A DNA stretch of 64,000 nucleotides, taken from contig NZ_JBATXG010000014.1 of the NCBI RefSeq assembly GCF_049673105.1, positions 55,694 through 119,693 on the forward strand, written 5' to 3'. Below, one piece after another: positions 35,002-42,884 of the stretch. Source of the DNA: Castellaniella sp049673105. GTDB lineage: Bacteria; Pseudomonadota; Gammaproteobacteria; Burkholderiales; Burkholderiaceae_B. Made by a program: the position numbers and the translations under genes. Each line of letters opens with the position of its first letter. Position 1 is the stretch's first letter. The notes below the pieces were generated by a model. That model saw nothing but the letters and a program-made list of their open reading frames with translations, did no database searches and had not been told where the DNA came from.

Positions 35002-35425
35002 TTGGAATGCTTTTACGCCCTGGTCCGCCTTGATCGGCGGCGTGATGATCGGCGGGGCGGCTGCCCTGTTCATTTTGCTCAATGGCCGCATTGCGGGCAT
35101 CAGCGGCGTGTTGGGCGGCTTGCTGCGAGCAGGGCCGGGGGACCGCGGCTGGCGGCTGGCTTTTCTGGCCGGCTTGATGGCGGCGCCCTGGCTGGCCTAC
35201 GGGATGGGATATAGCGCTCCGATCCGGATCGATGCGGATGCCGGCATCCTGATCCTCGCCGGGCTGCTGGTGGGGCTGGGCACCCGCTATGCGGGCGGCT
35301 GCACCTCCGGGCACGGCGTGTGCGGCCTGTCGCGATTGTCGCCGCGTTCTTTGGTGGCCACTGTGTGCTTCATCGGCGCCGGCATGTTGACCGTGGCGGC
35401 AGCGCGCCATTTTCTGGGATGGTAA
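34994..35425 (+). CDS. YeeE/YedE half-transporter, N-terminal half
   Basis: Membrane protein of 143 residues equal to the first half of a YeeE/YedE transporter. It has NGRIAGISGVLGGLLR and the cysteine motif LGTRYAGGCTSGHGVCGLSRLSPRS. The start overlaps the arsR stop by eight bases. The matching second half is encoded 10 bases further on, so the pair should form a heterodimeric sulfur-species transporter under control of the persulfide sensor. Confidence 0.88.
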   Translation: MIDWNAFTPWSALIGGVMIGGAAALFILLNGRIAGISGVLGGLLRAGPGDRGWRLAFLAGLMAAPWLAYGMGYSAPIRIDADAGILILAGLLVGLGTRYAGGCTSGHGVCGLSRLSPRSLVATVCFIGAGMLTVAAARHFLGW

Positions 35426-35435
35426 GGATCACATC

Positions 35436-35852
35436 ATGGCATTGTTCACTGCATTTCTGTCCGGCCTGATCTTTGGCATCGGTCTCCTGGTGTCGGGCAT
35501 GGCCGAACCGGCCAAGGTCATTGGTTTTCTGGATATCACCGGGGCCTGGGATCCTTCCCTGGTGCTGGTGATGGGCGGCGCCGTGCTGGCCGGTCTGCTG
35601 GCGTTCCGGCTGGCAGGCCGACGGGCGACGACCTATCTGGGGCTGCCCTTGACGCTGCCTGCCGTGCGCATCATCGATCGTCGGCTTGTTGTCGGCAGCC
35701 TGGTGTTCGGCATCGGCTGGGGTTTGGTGGGCCTGTGCCCCGGTCCGGCACTGGTCGGTCTGGGGGCGGGGCGCTGGCAGGCGGCGCTGTTCGTCGCCGC
35801 CATGCTGGCGGGCATGGGCATCTTTCAGTGGCTGGAGAAACGCCGGTCCTGA
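35436..35852 (+). CDS. YeeE/YedE half-transporter, C-terminal half (DUF6691 type)
   Basis: Membrane protein of 138 residues. Typical stretches are FLSGLIFGIGLLVSGMAEPAKVIGFLDI and FGIGWGLVGLCPGPALVGLGAG, the second containing the family cysteine. It pairs with the half-gene just upstream. Its 3' end overlaps the 3' end of the convergent cytochrome b561 gene by 28 bases. Confidence 0.88.
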   Translation: MALFTAFLSGLIFGIGLLVSGMAEPAKVIGFLDITGAWDPSLVLVMGGAVLAGLLAFRLAGRRATTYLGLPLTLPAVRIIDRRLVVGSLVFGIGWGLVGLCPGPALVGLGAGRWQAALFVAAMLAGMGIFQWLEKRRS

Positions 35853-36418
35853 TGACGGTTGAGCCGAACGGCGTCTGCTCGCTGCCCGGGCAGCATGCGC
35901 ACCAGCGTATTGTCGTGCCAGACATAATGGTGCGCCAGGGCGGCAGCGGCGTGCATGCCGATCAGGAAATAGCCGATGTTGCCGATGACTTCATGGGTGT
36001 CTTGCAGCGTGTGGCCCAGGGCTTCGTCCGGCCCCAGCAGGGCGGGCCATTCCCACGTGTAGAAAGGCACATGCTTGCCCTGTGCGCTCAGCGTCAGCCA
36101 GCCCAGCAGCGGCATCAGAATCAGAAAGACGTACAGAGTGATGTGCATGGCCTGCGCCAGCCGGTGCTGCCAGGCCGGAACCGGCGGTGTAATGGGCGGG
36201 ATGCGCGATGCGCTGCGGATGATCAGGCGGACGAACACCAGGCAGAACACCGTCAGCCCCAGCATGGCGTGCCATGCCTTCATCGCATCGTGCAGCGGGT
36301 TGCTCTTGGGGACCAGTCCGCGCAGTTCGATCAGGGCATAGATGGCGATCAGCAAAGCCAGCATCAGCCAGTGAGCCGTCATCATCAGGCGGTTGTAGCG
36401 CTCTCTCGATGGGATCAT
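35825..36418 (-). CDS. Cytochrome b561 (YceJ/CybB family)
   Basis: Four-helix di-haem membrane protein of 197 residues that passes electrons between quinol and periplasmic partners. Histidines that likely hold haem are seen in MTAHWLMLALLIAIY, KAWHAMLGLTVF, QAMHITLYVFLILMPLLGW and GMHAAAALAHHYVWHDNTLVRMLPG. The frame remains open upstream to 36697, but the ATG at 36418 (MIPSRERYN) gives the family N-terminus. It converges on the half-YeeE gene and may serve sulfite or superoxide oxidation; the partner is unknown. Confidence 0.9.
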   Translation of the reverse strand: MIPSRERYNRLMMTAHWLMLALLIAIYALIELRGLVPKSNPLHDAMKAWHAMLGLTVFCLVFVRLIIRSASRIPPITPPVPAWQHRLAQAMHITLYVFLILMPLLGWLTLSAQGKHVPFYTWEWPALLGPDEALGHTLQDTHEVIGNIGYFLIGMHAAAALAHHYVWHDNTLVRMLPGQRADAVRLNRHQDRRFSSH

Positions 36419-36528
36419 GATCCAGCCTTTGCAGGGTGACAGGATGGAAGCATGATAGGCAGTTGCGGATGAATGGCGAATGAATGCGGCCCGACGCGAA
36501 GCGCTGACACGCTCGGCAGAGGATCGAA

Positions 36529-37338
36529 TCAACGCTTCAAGGCTGCATAGCGCCCTGGGGTGACACCAAAGGCCCTGTGGAACATGGCGATGAACGCGCT
36601 CACATTGTCGTATCCCAGGTCCAACGCAATCGCCGTCACCTGCCGGCCCGACGCCAGCAGCTCCAGCGCCTTGAGCAAACGCACGCGCTGACGCCATTCG
36701 GTGAAGGTGAACCCGGTCTCGGCAATGAAACGGCGGGTCAGTGTCCTGGATGCGATACTTGCCCAGTCAGCCCATTCCTCCAATCGCCGCCCATCATCGG
36801 GCCGGTCGGATAGGGCTTGGGTGATCCTCAGCAGTCGCGCATCCTGCGGCATAGGCAGGCCGAGAGCAAGCTGCGGCGATGAACGGATCTCATCGAGAAT
36901 GACGCCCGCCAGCCGAGCCTGCGACGCATCAAGTGCACTGCCCGTCCACGAGGCGGCACGCGCCACCGCCTCGCGCATCAGACCCGAGACAGCCAAGACG
37001 CAAGGCTCGTTGGGCAGTTCGGTGCAGGCGGGTGCCACGACATACATACTCCACCCCACGAAAGGCCCATGCGAGCGCAGCCCATGCGGTACGTTTGGCG
37101 GTATCCAGACGGCATGCGTGGCGGGTACTACCCAACGGCTGCAGCCCGCCTCGACCGACAGCAGGCCCGTTGTTGCGCCAAGCAACTGCCCGCGCGCATG
37201 GCGATGGCGTCGTGTGGCCCGCACCGTACTGGATTGTCGCGCCACAACCAGCAGGAGTGGACCGTCTGCAGTGGCAGCTTGCGCCGGCGAAATCATCGGG
37301 CTGGACATGTTTGGCGTGAAATTGGCATCGAGTGTCAT
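36529..37338 (-). CDS. AraC-family transcriptional regulator with cupin domain
   Basis: Regulator of 269 residues. The N-terminal cupin-like sensor (HRHARGQLLGATTGLLSVE, VWIPPNVPHGLRSHGP) is followed by two helix-turn-helix units (SIASRTLTRRFIAETGFTFTEWRQRVRLLKAL and ALDLGYDNVSAFIAMFHRAFGVTPGRY). It is divergent from the small NTF2-like gene at 37409, 70 bases away, which is its likely target. Effector unknown. Confidence 0.9.
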   Translation of the reverse strand: MTLDANFTPNMSSPMISPAQAATADGPLLLVVARQSSTVRATRRHRHARGQLLGATTGLLSVEAGCSRWVVPATHAVWIPPNVPHGLRSHGPFVGWSMYVVAPACTELPNEPCVLAVSGLMREAVARAASWTGSALDASQARLAGVILDEIRSSPQLALGLPMPQDARLLRITQALSDRPDDGRRLEEWADWASIASRTLTRRFIAETGFTFTEWRQRVRLLKALELLASGRQVTAIALDLGYDNVSAFIAMFHRAFGVTPGRYAALKR

Positions 37339-37408
37339 TTATACCGTACTAACGCCATGCTGGCTTGCTTACAGTGTTTCTTTCCACTCTCAGTCAGAAA
37401 GACACAAT

Positions 37409-37801
37409 ATGCAAATCACTAATATCCGCTCAGCCTTGGACGATCTCCTCAACCAGCAGCAACGCCCCTTGGAAGATGTGCTCACTCGCCATTTCGGCCC
37501 CGATTTCAGGCAGCGTACCAACGGACAATGGGCCGACCGCGACGCCTTCGCGCAGCATGCGCGCAAACTGCGCGAAGTGACGGCCTCGGCCCGCATCGAG
37601 ATCCTGGACGAACTGCGCGATGGCAACCGTTATGCGGACCGCCACCGTGTGTATGTAGTCAAGCGCGATGGCTCCAGGGTCGTGCAAGAAGTGTATCTAT
37701 TCGCGGAACTGGATGCCGAGGGGCGTTTCGCATGTATTGAGGAAACCACGCTGATGCTCGAGGGCGCGGAATCCGACCGCGAGATGGGCAGCATGAAATA
37801 A
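37409..37801 (+). CDS. NTF2/SnoaL-like small protein
   Basis: Soluble protein of 130 residues. The pattern LDDLLNQQQRPLEDVLTRHFGPDFRQRTNG with a later DRHRVYVVKRDGSRVVQEVYLFAELDAEGRFACIEETT fits the cone-shaped NTF2-like fold (SnoaL type). No catalytic residue is evident. The ATG at 37409 is chosen since the frame upstream overlaps the divergent AraC gene. Function unknown; probably controlled by that AraC regulator. Confidence 0.7.
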   Translation: MQITNIRSALDDLLNQQQRPLEDVLTRHFGPDFRQRTNGQWADRDAFAQHARKLREVTASARIEILDELRDGNRYADRHRVYVVKRDGSRVVQEVYLFAELDAEGRFACIEETTLMLEGAESDREMGSMK

Positions 37802-37874
37802 CGTTTGTTGATGGGGTGAAGGTCGGTGAGGTCGGCGCAGTCCAGCGAAGTACCGGGCTGAAGTCATCACCAAA

Positions 37875-37909
37875 CAAAAAAGCCCCAGGCGATGGATCGC
37901 AAAGGGCTT
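37875..37909 (-). terminator. Terminator after tRNA-Thr
   Basis: Read on the minus strand, AAGCCC ... GGGCTT with an inner GCGAT/ATCGC stem is followed by a run of T. It starts about 18 bases past the encoded CCA end of tRNA-Thr and would end that transcript. Confidence 0.75.
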
Positions 37910-37926
37910 GATTGACATGATGGGAA

Positions 37927-38002
37927 TGGTGCCGGCTAGAGGAGTCGAACCCCCGACCTTCGCATTACGAATGCGCTGCTCTACCAACTGAGCTAAGCCG
38001 GC
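37927..38002 (-). tRNA. tRNA-Thr (anticodon CGT)
   Basis: A 76-base cloverleaf read on the minus strand. The acceptor stem GCCGGCT pairs with AGCCGGC, the D-arm has AGCTCAGTTGGTAGAGC, the anticodon loop is ATTCGTAAT with anticodon CGT (reads ACG), and the T-arm is GGGGGTTCGACTCCTC. The discriminator base is A and CCA is encoded. Confidence 0.96.
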
Positions 38003-38115
38003 CATGACGCTTAAAGCGTCATCCTATGACGTCAAAGCGCCACAGTCTGGCAGGACCATACCCCACCAAAGCCAGCTATTATACATGGAATTTTTTGAAT
38101 AAAAGGATGGACTCC

Positions 38116-38484
38116 ATGAACCTGATTCCGGGCCTGATGATCGCCGCCGCTGCGCTGCCCTATGCTGCCGCCATCGCAGCCAAGGCGGGCGGCACACGCT
38201 TCGATAACGACAATCCCCGGCCCTGGCTGGCATCCCAGCAAGGCTGGCGGGCGCGGGCCAACGCCGCCCAGGCCAATCTGTTCGAAGGTCTGCCCTTCTT
38301 TTACGCAGCGGTGCTGTATGCCCTGTATGCGGATGTGGCCGTCGACCGGCTGGCCGGCCTGATGGGTGTCTGGATCGCGCTGCGGGTGCTGTTCGTCGCG
38401 GCGTACATCCTGGGGCGCGGGACGATGCGCTCGCTGATCTGGGCGGCGGCGCTGGTCGTGAATGTCGCGATCCTGCTGTCCTGA
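38116..38484 (+). CDS. MAPEG-family membrane protein
   Basis: Four-helix membrane protein of 122 residues. The MAPEG marks NAAQANLFEGLPFFYAAVLYALYA and WIALRVLFVAAYILG are present. Animal members are glutathione transferases; bacterial ones have unclear function. The ATG at 38116 has AAAAGGA about nine bases upstream; an ATG three codons earlier is possible. Confidence 0.85.
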   Translation: MNLIPGLMIAAAALPYAAAIAAKAGGTRFDNDNPRPWLASQQGWRARANAAQANLFEGLPFFYAAVLYALYADVAVDRLAGLMGVWIALRVLFVAAYILGRGTMRSLIWAAALVVNVAILLS

Positions 38485-38541
38485 CACCGGGCAGCAGGCT
38501 GCGGCCCTCTGGCGGATATTTTCCGCGCGGGCCGCTGGCGT

Positions 38542-39660
38542 TCAATCCTGGTCCGACGCCGCGCTGTGGGGCGCAACTGGGGTCTTGTCCTGTTGGCTGC
38601 CGTTTTGGATCATGGCCAACGCATCGGGGAAAAGCCCCCAGCAGGCCATGAACAACGCCGCAAACAGCGGGCCGATGACAAAGCCGTTCAGGCCGAACAC
38701 CGACAGGCCGCCCAGGGTGGAAATCAGCACGACATAGTCCGGCATCTTGGTATCTTTTCCCACCAGGATGGGGCGCAGCAGATTGTCGATCAGGCCGATC
38801 ACCGTGACGCCGAACACGGTCAGCGTGATGCCCTGCCACCAGGCGCCGGTCACCAGGAAGTACACGGCCACCGGCACCCAGATCAGCGATGCCCCCACGG
38901 CGGGCAGCAACGACAGAAAGGCCATCAGCACTCCCCAGAACAGCGCGCCCTGGATGTCCAGAAAGGTGAACATCAGGCCGCCCAGCAGACCCTGGGTGGC
39001 GGCGATCACGATATTGCCCTTGACGGTGGCTCGCACTACGGTGGCGAATTTCTGAAAAAGCTTGTGCCGATGGTCTTCGTGCAGCGGGACAAGCTGCATG
39101 AACGCCGGTGCGAGCTTTGCGCTGTCGCGCAGCAGGAAGAACAGCAGATACAGCATCACACCCAGTCCGACCACGAACTGAAATGTGTTCTGCCCGATAT
39201 TGACGGCTTGCTTGGCCAGGAACTGACTGGCCTGCAGGGCGCCGGTGGACAGTTTTTCGCGGATGCTGAGCAGATCGCCCACCCCGAAGGAATCCAGCCA
39301 ACCGTGGACCGAAGGGGGCAGGGCGGCAACGATCTGTTCGTAGTACTGGCCTAAGTTCAGCTGCCCGGAATTGATTCGGGTGTACAGGCCGGCGACTTCG
39401 TTGGCCAGGGCGCCGGCGATGAACAGCAGCGGCAGAATCACCATCAGAGTGATGCACAGCACCGTCAGGAAGGATGCCAGGCCAGGGCGCTGTCCGCCCA
39501 GCAGGCGCAGCAGCCAGCGGTGCAGCGGGTTGAAGATCACCGCCAGTACGCCACCCCAGAAAATGGCGGCGTAAAACGGCATCAGGACACTGATGAACGC
39601 AATCGAAACGGCGGCCAGCAGCAGCAGAAAGCTGCGGAAATGGAGTGTATTGGTATGCAT
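38542..39660 (-). CDS. AI-2E family transporter (UPF0118/PerM)
   Basis: Polytopic inner-membrane protein of 372 residues. The family pattern is clear in LLAAVSIAFISVLMPFYAAIFWGGVLAVIFNPLHRWL at the start, GLLGGLMFTFLDIQGALFWGVLMAFLSLLPAVGASLIWVPVA in the centre, and IDNLLRPILVGKDTKMPDYVVLISTLGGLSVFG near the end. The start at 39660 (MHTNTLHFRS) is preferred over an upstream in-frame codon inside the DUF3422 gene. It lies 22 bases downstream of that gene on the same strand. Substrate unknown. Confidence 0.9.
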   Translation of the reverse strand: MHTNTLHFRSFLLLLAAVSIAFISVLMPFYAAIFWGGVLAVIFNPLHRWLLRLLGGQRPGLASFLTVLCITLMVILPLLFIAGALANEVAGLYTRINSGQLNLGQYYEQIVAALPPSVHGWLDSFGVGDLLSIREKLSTGALQASQFLAKQAVNIGQNTFQFVVGLGVMLYLLFFLLRDSAKLAPAFMQLVPLHEDHRHKLFQKFATVVRATVKGNIVIAATQGLLGGLMFTFLDIQGALFWGVLMAFLSLLPAVGASLIWVPVAVYFLVTGAWWQGITLTVFGVTVIGLIDNLLRPILVGKDTKMPDYVVLISTLGGLSVFGLNGFVIGPLFAALFMACWGLFPDALAMIQNGSQQDKTPVAPHSAASDQD

Positions 39661-39682
39661 GGATGTTGGTGTGACTTTTTGG

Positions 39683-40912
39683 TCAGTGTCGCCGGGCGTT
39701 GCGGATCCGGTGGGCGATGGCGCCGATGATGATGGCTGCGACCGGCATGCTGCTGAGCAAAGCGGTCTGCGGCGACCAGTCAAAGCCCAACGTCAGGATC
39801 CCCTGGTACAACAGTTTGAACAGGCTGAACAGATAGTAGCTGATGGCGATGATGGACAGGCCCTCGACCGCTCTTTGGATCTTGATCTGGGTATCGGCGC
39901 GGGTACTCAGACTTTGCAGGATCTGGCTGTTTTGCTCTTCCATTTCGACCTGCACCCGCGCCTGCAGCAGATTGCCCAGATGCGCCACGGCGCTGCCGAT
40001 GCGCGTCAGGCGCTGATCGGTGGATTCGCAGTAGCGCACCGTCGGGCGGAAGCGCTGGGCGATGAAGGTGCCCAGCTGCTGGCAGTCGCCGGTGCGGCTT
40101 TCGTGCAGCTCGGCAATGCGTTCGAACACCAGTTGGGCATAGGCTTCGGTGGCGCTGAAGCGCAGGCGGGTGCGGGTCTGGGTCTGGGTCACGCGGGCCG
40201 ACAGCCGCGTGATGCGTTTGAGCAGCGCCCGGATGTCGTCGGCCTCGGTCCGGGCGTTGTCGTCCGACAGCGCCACCAGTTCGGCTTCATATTGCCGCAA
40301 TTCGCTGCCCAGCGATCGCGCCAGCGGCAGGGTCAGCGATGCCATCAGGCGATAGGTTTCGATTTCCAGCAGCCGTCGTGCCATCCGGCCGAGGCGACGA
40401 CCATCCAGCTGGCGGTTGAGCACCAGCATGCGGTTCAATCCGTTGCCGTTCAGACGCAGGTCGCTCCAGACGGTGGCCTTGCCATCGTCCAGTTCCGATC
40501 CGACCGGGTCATGGAAGCCATAGGCGGCCAGATCGCCGCGCCAGGATGCTTCCGATTCCACGCAGATCTGGTCGGCATTGATGAGCAGCTCGCTGTGGGT
40601 CTCGGCGACCTCGGCCAGCACCGCGGGTAAAGCAGGCCAGGGACTGTGGGCCGCACCGGGGCTGACCAGGGTGAGTGTCAGGAATTCCGTGTGCCGTTCC
40701 CATTTCAGGCGCGCGTCACCGACTGGAAATTCGCCTTGGGGCAGGGAAGGGTCGGCCAGGGCGACATGGCGGTCGCACAAGGTGCGGATGATGGTCTGCG
40801 CGGCATCGTCTTCGTCCAGAAAGGCCAGGTGAAAGACCTGTGCCGGCGCGTCGAAATACATCGAAGGTCTGGCGTGCAGCTCGTTGTGCAGGGTGTGGCG
40901 TTGCAGATGCAT
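39683..40912 (-). CDS. DUF3422 family membrane protein
   Basis: Protein of 409 residues with the family start HTLHNELHARPSMYF. A large cytoplasmic domain with long helices (about residues 170-330) leads to two C-terminal membrane helices (ISYYLFSLFKLLYQGIL and LLSSMPVAAIIIGAIAHRI), a layout like CorA-type proteins. Its biochemical role is not known. It is upstream of the AI-2E gene in the same direction and probably co-transcribed with it. Confidence 0.88.
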   Translation of the reverse strand: MHLQRHTLHNELHARPSMYFDAPAQVFHLAFLDEDDAAQTIIRTLCDRHVALADPSLPQGEFPVGDARLKWERHTEFLTLTLVSPGAAHSPWPALPAVLAEVAETHSELLINADQICVESEASWRGDLAAYGFHDPVGSELDDGKATVWSDLRLNGNGLNRMLVLNRQLDGRRLGRMARRLLEIETYRLMASLTLPLARSLGSELRQYEAELVALSDDNARTEADDIRALLKRITRLSARVTQTQTRTRLRFSATEAYAQLVFERIAELHESRTGDCQQLGTFIAQRFRPTVRYCESTDQRLTRIGSAVAHLGNLLQARVQVEMEEQNSQILQSLSTRADTQIKIQRAVEGLSIIAISYYLFSLFKLLYQGILTLGFDWSPQTALLSSMPVAAIIIGAIAHRIRNARRH

Positions 40913-40970
40913 GCGGCTTCAGTCCGAACGGTGAAGTCTAAAGAGATTCAGTGTATCCAAAATCTATATG

Positions 40971-41000
40971 AAAAACGCCGCAGCGGGATGCTGCGGCGTT
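40971..41000 (-). terminator. Terminator after the small exported protein
   Basis: An 11-bp perfect stem (AACGCCGCAGC/GCTGCGGCGTT) with a five-base loop is followed on the minus strand by a run of five T. It lies 32 bases downstream of the stop of the 75-aa secreted protein. Confidence 0.88.
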
Positions 41001-41031
41001 GAATAGAGCCGATCAGAAGACTGTGATGAGT

Positions 41032-41259
41032 TCAGGATGCGGTTTTCGGCATGGTGTGATGTTTGACGGACGGGTGGGCTTTTTTGGCTTTGTGTTGCGT
41101 CTGAGCCTTATGAGCCGGGGCCTGTTTCGCAGTCGCCGGGGCCGCGGTTTGAGCGGGCGTGCTTGCGGTATTGGCCGCGAAAACAGGCGCAGCCGTGGCG
41201 AGGCCAAGAACAGCTGCCGAGCAGGCCGCCAGGTAGGCAATGCGGGAACGTGTCGTCAT
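41032..41259 (-). CDS. Small exported Ala/Lys/His-rich protein, 75 aa
   Basis: A signal peptide (RIAYLAACSAAVLGLATAAPVFAA, cleavage near residue 29) precedes a mature tail of about 46 residues made almost only of Ala, Thr, Gln, Lys, His and Pro (AQTQHKAKKAHPSVKHH). This resembles acid-shock (Asr-like) and other basic, unfolded periplasmic proteins. It has its own strong terminator. The frame is open further upstream to 41661, but the signal peptide fixes the start at 41259. An acid-stress or metal-binding role is only a guess. Confidence 0.72.
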   Translation of the reverse strand: MTTRSRIAYLAACSAAVLGLATAAPVFAANTASTPAQTAAPATAKQAPAHKAQTQHKAKKAHPSVKHHTMPKTAS

Positions 41260-41474
41260 GACAGGGACTCCAGAGAGTATCTGGATGCACCTTGCATCCA
41301 GGCAGGCAGATTGATCTGCCATGATGCTCAGATCATGGTCCGGCGAAATGGTTCTCGGGCGACATGAATGTTTACCATGTTGACGGCTGGTTGAACGAGC
41401 GGCGCCAGTGCGCTCTGGGGCGGTGGCGGGATCAAGCCTTTGTCCGCTCTGGACGCTGCCGCGGCCAGTGCTTT

Positions 41475-42020
41475 TCAGTCGGCAGCCTGATTGGCAGGGG
41501 GATACAGCACGCTGCCGTCCGGCTGGATGACGGCGCCATGTGTCAGGCTGGCCGCGTCGACATGGTTGAGTCCCATGATGTGCAGGACCGGGATTTCCCG
41601 GGCGATCAGATAGTCGCTGATGATGCGCCGGTGGCAGCGCCACCAGACGGCCTCCGAGCACATGATGGCGCAGCGCTGGACCTGAGCCCGGTTGATCAGG
41701 ATGTCCAGGCCTTGGTGGAATGCATCCGTCAGGGCATAGTCGGCGTAGTGGTGGAAACTGTCGTTTTCCCAGAAACCGTTGGTTTCGGGCGGCGTGATTT
41801 TCGATTTGCCGCGCAACCCGCCCAGCGCGTCCAGATGTTCGTAATCGATGCCGTAGGGGGCCAGCGAGCCGGGCAGGGTTTCGCGGTTGAACTGCGGATT
41901 GGTGCGCGACCGTGGCACGGTGCGGATGTCCACCAGCCGTTCGATTCCGGATGCCTGCAACAGGGCCGCGAAGGCGGGCAGATCATGGGTGGAATGGCCG
42001 ATGGTGTAGATGGGTGACAT
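41475..42020 (-). CDS. DUF488 family protein
   Basis: Cytosolic protein of 181 residues beginning IYTIGHSTHDLPAFAALLQASGIERLVDIRTVPRSRTNPQFN, the standard DUF488 N-terminus. The later CAIMCSEAVWWRCHRRIISDYL holds the conserved Cys-X2-E and CHR motif. The fold is thought to be nuclease- or glycosylase-like but no activity is proven. The start at 42020 gives the conserved MSPIYTIGHS. Confidence 0.88.
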   Translation of the reverse strand: MSPIYTIGHSTHDLPAFAALLQASGIERLVDIRTVPRSRTNPQFNRETLPGSLAPYGIDYEHLDALGGLRGKSKITPPETNGFWENDSFHHYADYALTDAFHQGLDILINRAQVQRCAIMCSEAVWWRCHRRIISDYLIAREIPVLHIMGLNHVDAASLTHGAVIQPDGSVLYPPANQAAD

Positions 42021-42106
42021 CGCCTTGGTCCGGGAATCCGATGAACCCATCATAGTCCTTCGCTGCGGCGCACGATGGCGGAACGCCGCCACCGATCAGG
42101 GACTGC

Positions 42107-42370
42107 CTAGTCGAAGATCTCGTGCCAGAACGACTTGTGCTTTCGATAGCCGTCATGCCGGCGGGAATCTTCGTAGCGGGGCTGCTGCGCATGTCCCTGG
42201 GGGGCGGCGGGCCGGGCTGCGGGCGCCGATTCGCTGACGCTGCGCTCGATCAGCTTGTCGAGCTCGCCACGATCCAGCCAGACGCCTCGGCAATTGGGGC
42301 AGTAGTCGATTTCGATATTCTGACGCGAGGACATGGACAGATTCGTATCCGGGCAGGCGGGGCATTTCAT
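42107..42370 (-). CDS. TFIIB-type zinc-ribbon protein
   Basis: Protein of 87 residues. The N-terminal zinc ribbon has cysteine pairs CPAC (residues 3-6) and CPNC in IDYCPNCRGVWLDRGELDKLIE. The C-terminal half is charged and rich in Gln, Arg and His (SRRHDGYRKHKSFWHEIFD) and probably disordered. The ATG at 42370 is used; a TTG two codons upstream is also open. Function unknown; the family is widespread. Confidence 0.85.
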   Translation of the reverse strand: MKCPACPDTNLSMSSRQNIEIDYCPNCRGVWLDRGELDKLIERSVSESAPAARPAAPQGHAQQPRYEDSRRHDGYRKHKSFWHEIFD

Positions 42371-42512
42371 AGGCAATGACTCCGAGTGGGGAAATGAATA
42401 ATGTTGGACCGTTCAGCTTGTCGTAAGTTCCGGTATTTGTCTGTATTGTTATAAATGCACTTTTATAAGATAATTGTGCATATAGCACTATATTTCCAAC
42501 GCGGGAGGCGCC

Positions 42513-42884
42513 ATGACTGCACTGCTCAAGACTTCTCCGGCCCCGGATGCCGTCCTGGCCAAGGCCGTGCTGCGGGCCGGTGATCAGCTGGGCTTGCGCC
42601 AGGCTCAATTGGCGGCGGTCCTGGGCATGCATCGCACGGCGGTCAGCCGCATGAAAACAGCCCAGTCCCTGGATCCCGACTCCAAACAAGGCGAAATCGC
42701 GCTATTGCTGATCCGGGTGGCGCGGGCCTTGTTTGCGCTGACCGGGGGGGATGCCGAATGGATCCGGCATTTCATGCAGTCACCCAATACGGTCACGGGT
42801 GGGGTGCCTGCCGAACAGATTCGCACCATTCAAGGGTTGATGACGGTGCTGCGCTTCGTCGATGCCCTGCGGGGCAAGATTTGA
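42513..42884 (+). CDS. Xre/ParS-type (MbcA) antitoxin
   Basis: Antitoxin of 123 residues. An Xre-like helix-turn-helix (GLRQAQLAAVLGMHRTAVSRMK) is followed by the DUF2384 domain (RVARALFALTGGDAEWIRHFMQSPNTVTGGVPAEQIRTIQGLMTVLRFVDAL) that plugs RES-toxin active sites. It overlaps the downstream RES gene by four bases, the normal order for this type II system. The upstream 100 bases are AT-rich with repeated ATAT/TTATAA steps, a likely autoregulated promoter. Confidence 0.92.
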   Translation: MTALLKTSPAPDAVLAKAVLRAGDQLGLRQAQLAAVLGMHRTAVSRMKTAQSLDPDSKQGEIALLLIRVARALFALTGGDAEWIRHFMQSPNTVTGGVPAEQIRTIQGLMTVLRFVDALRGKI

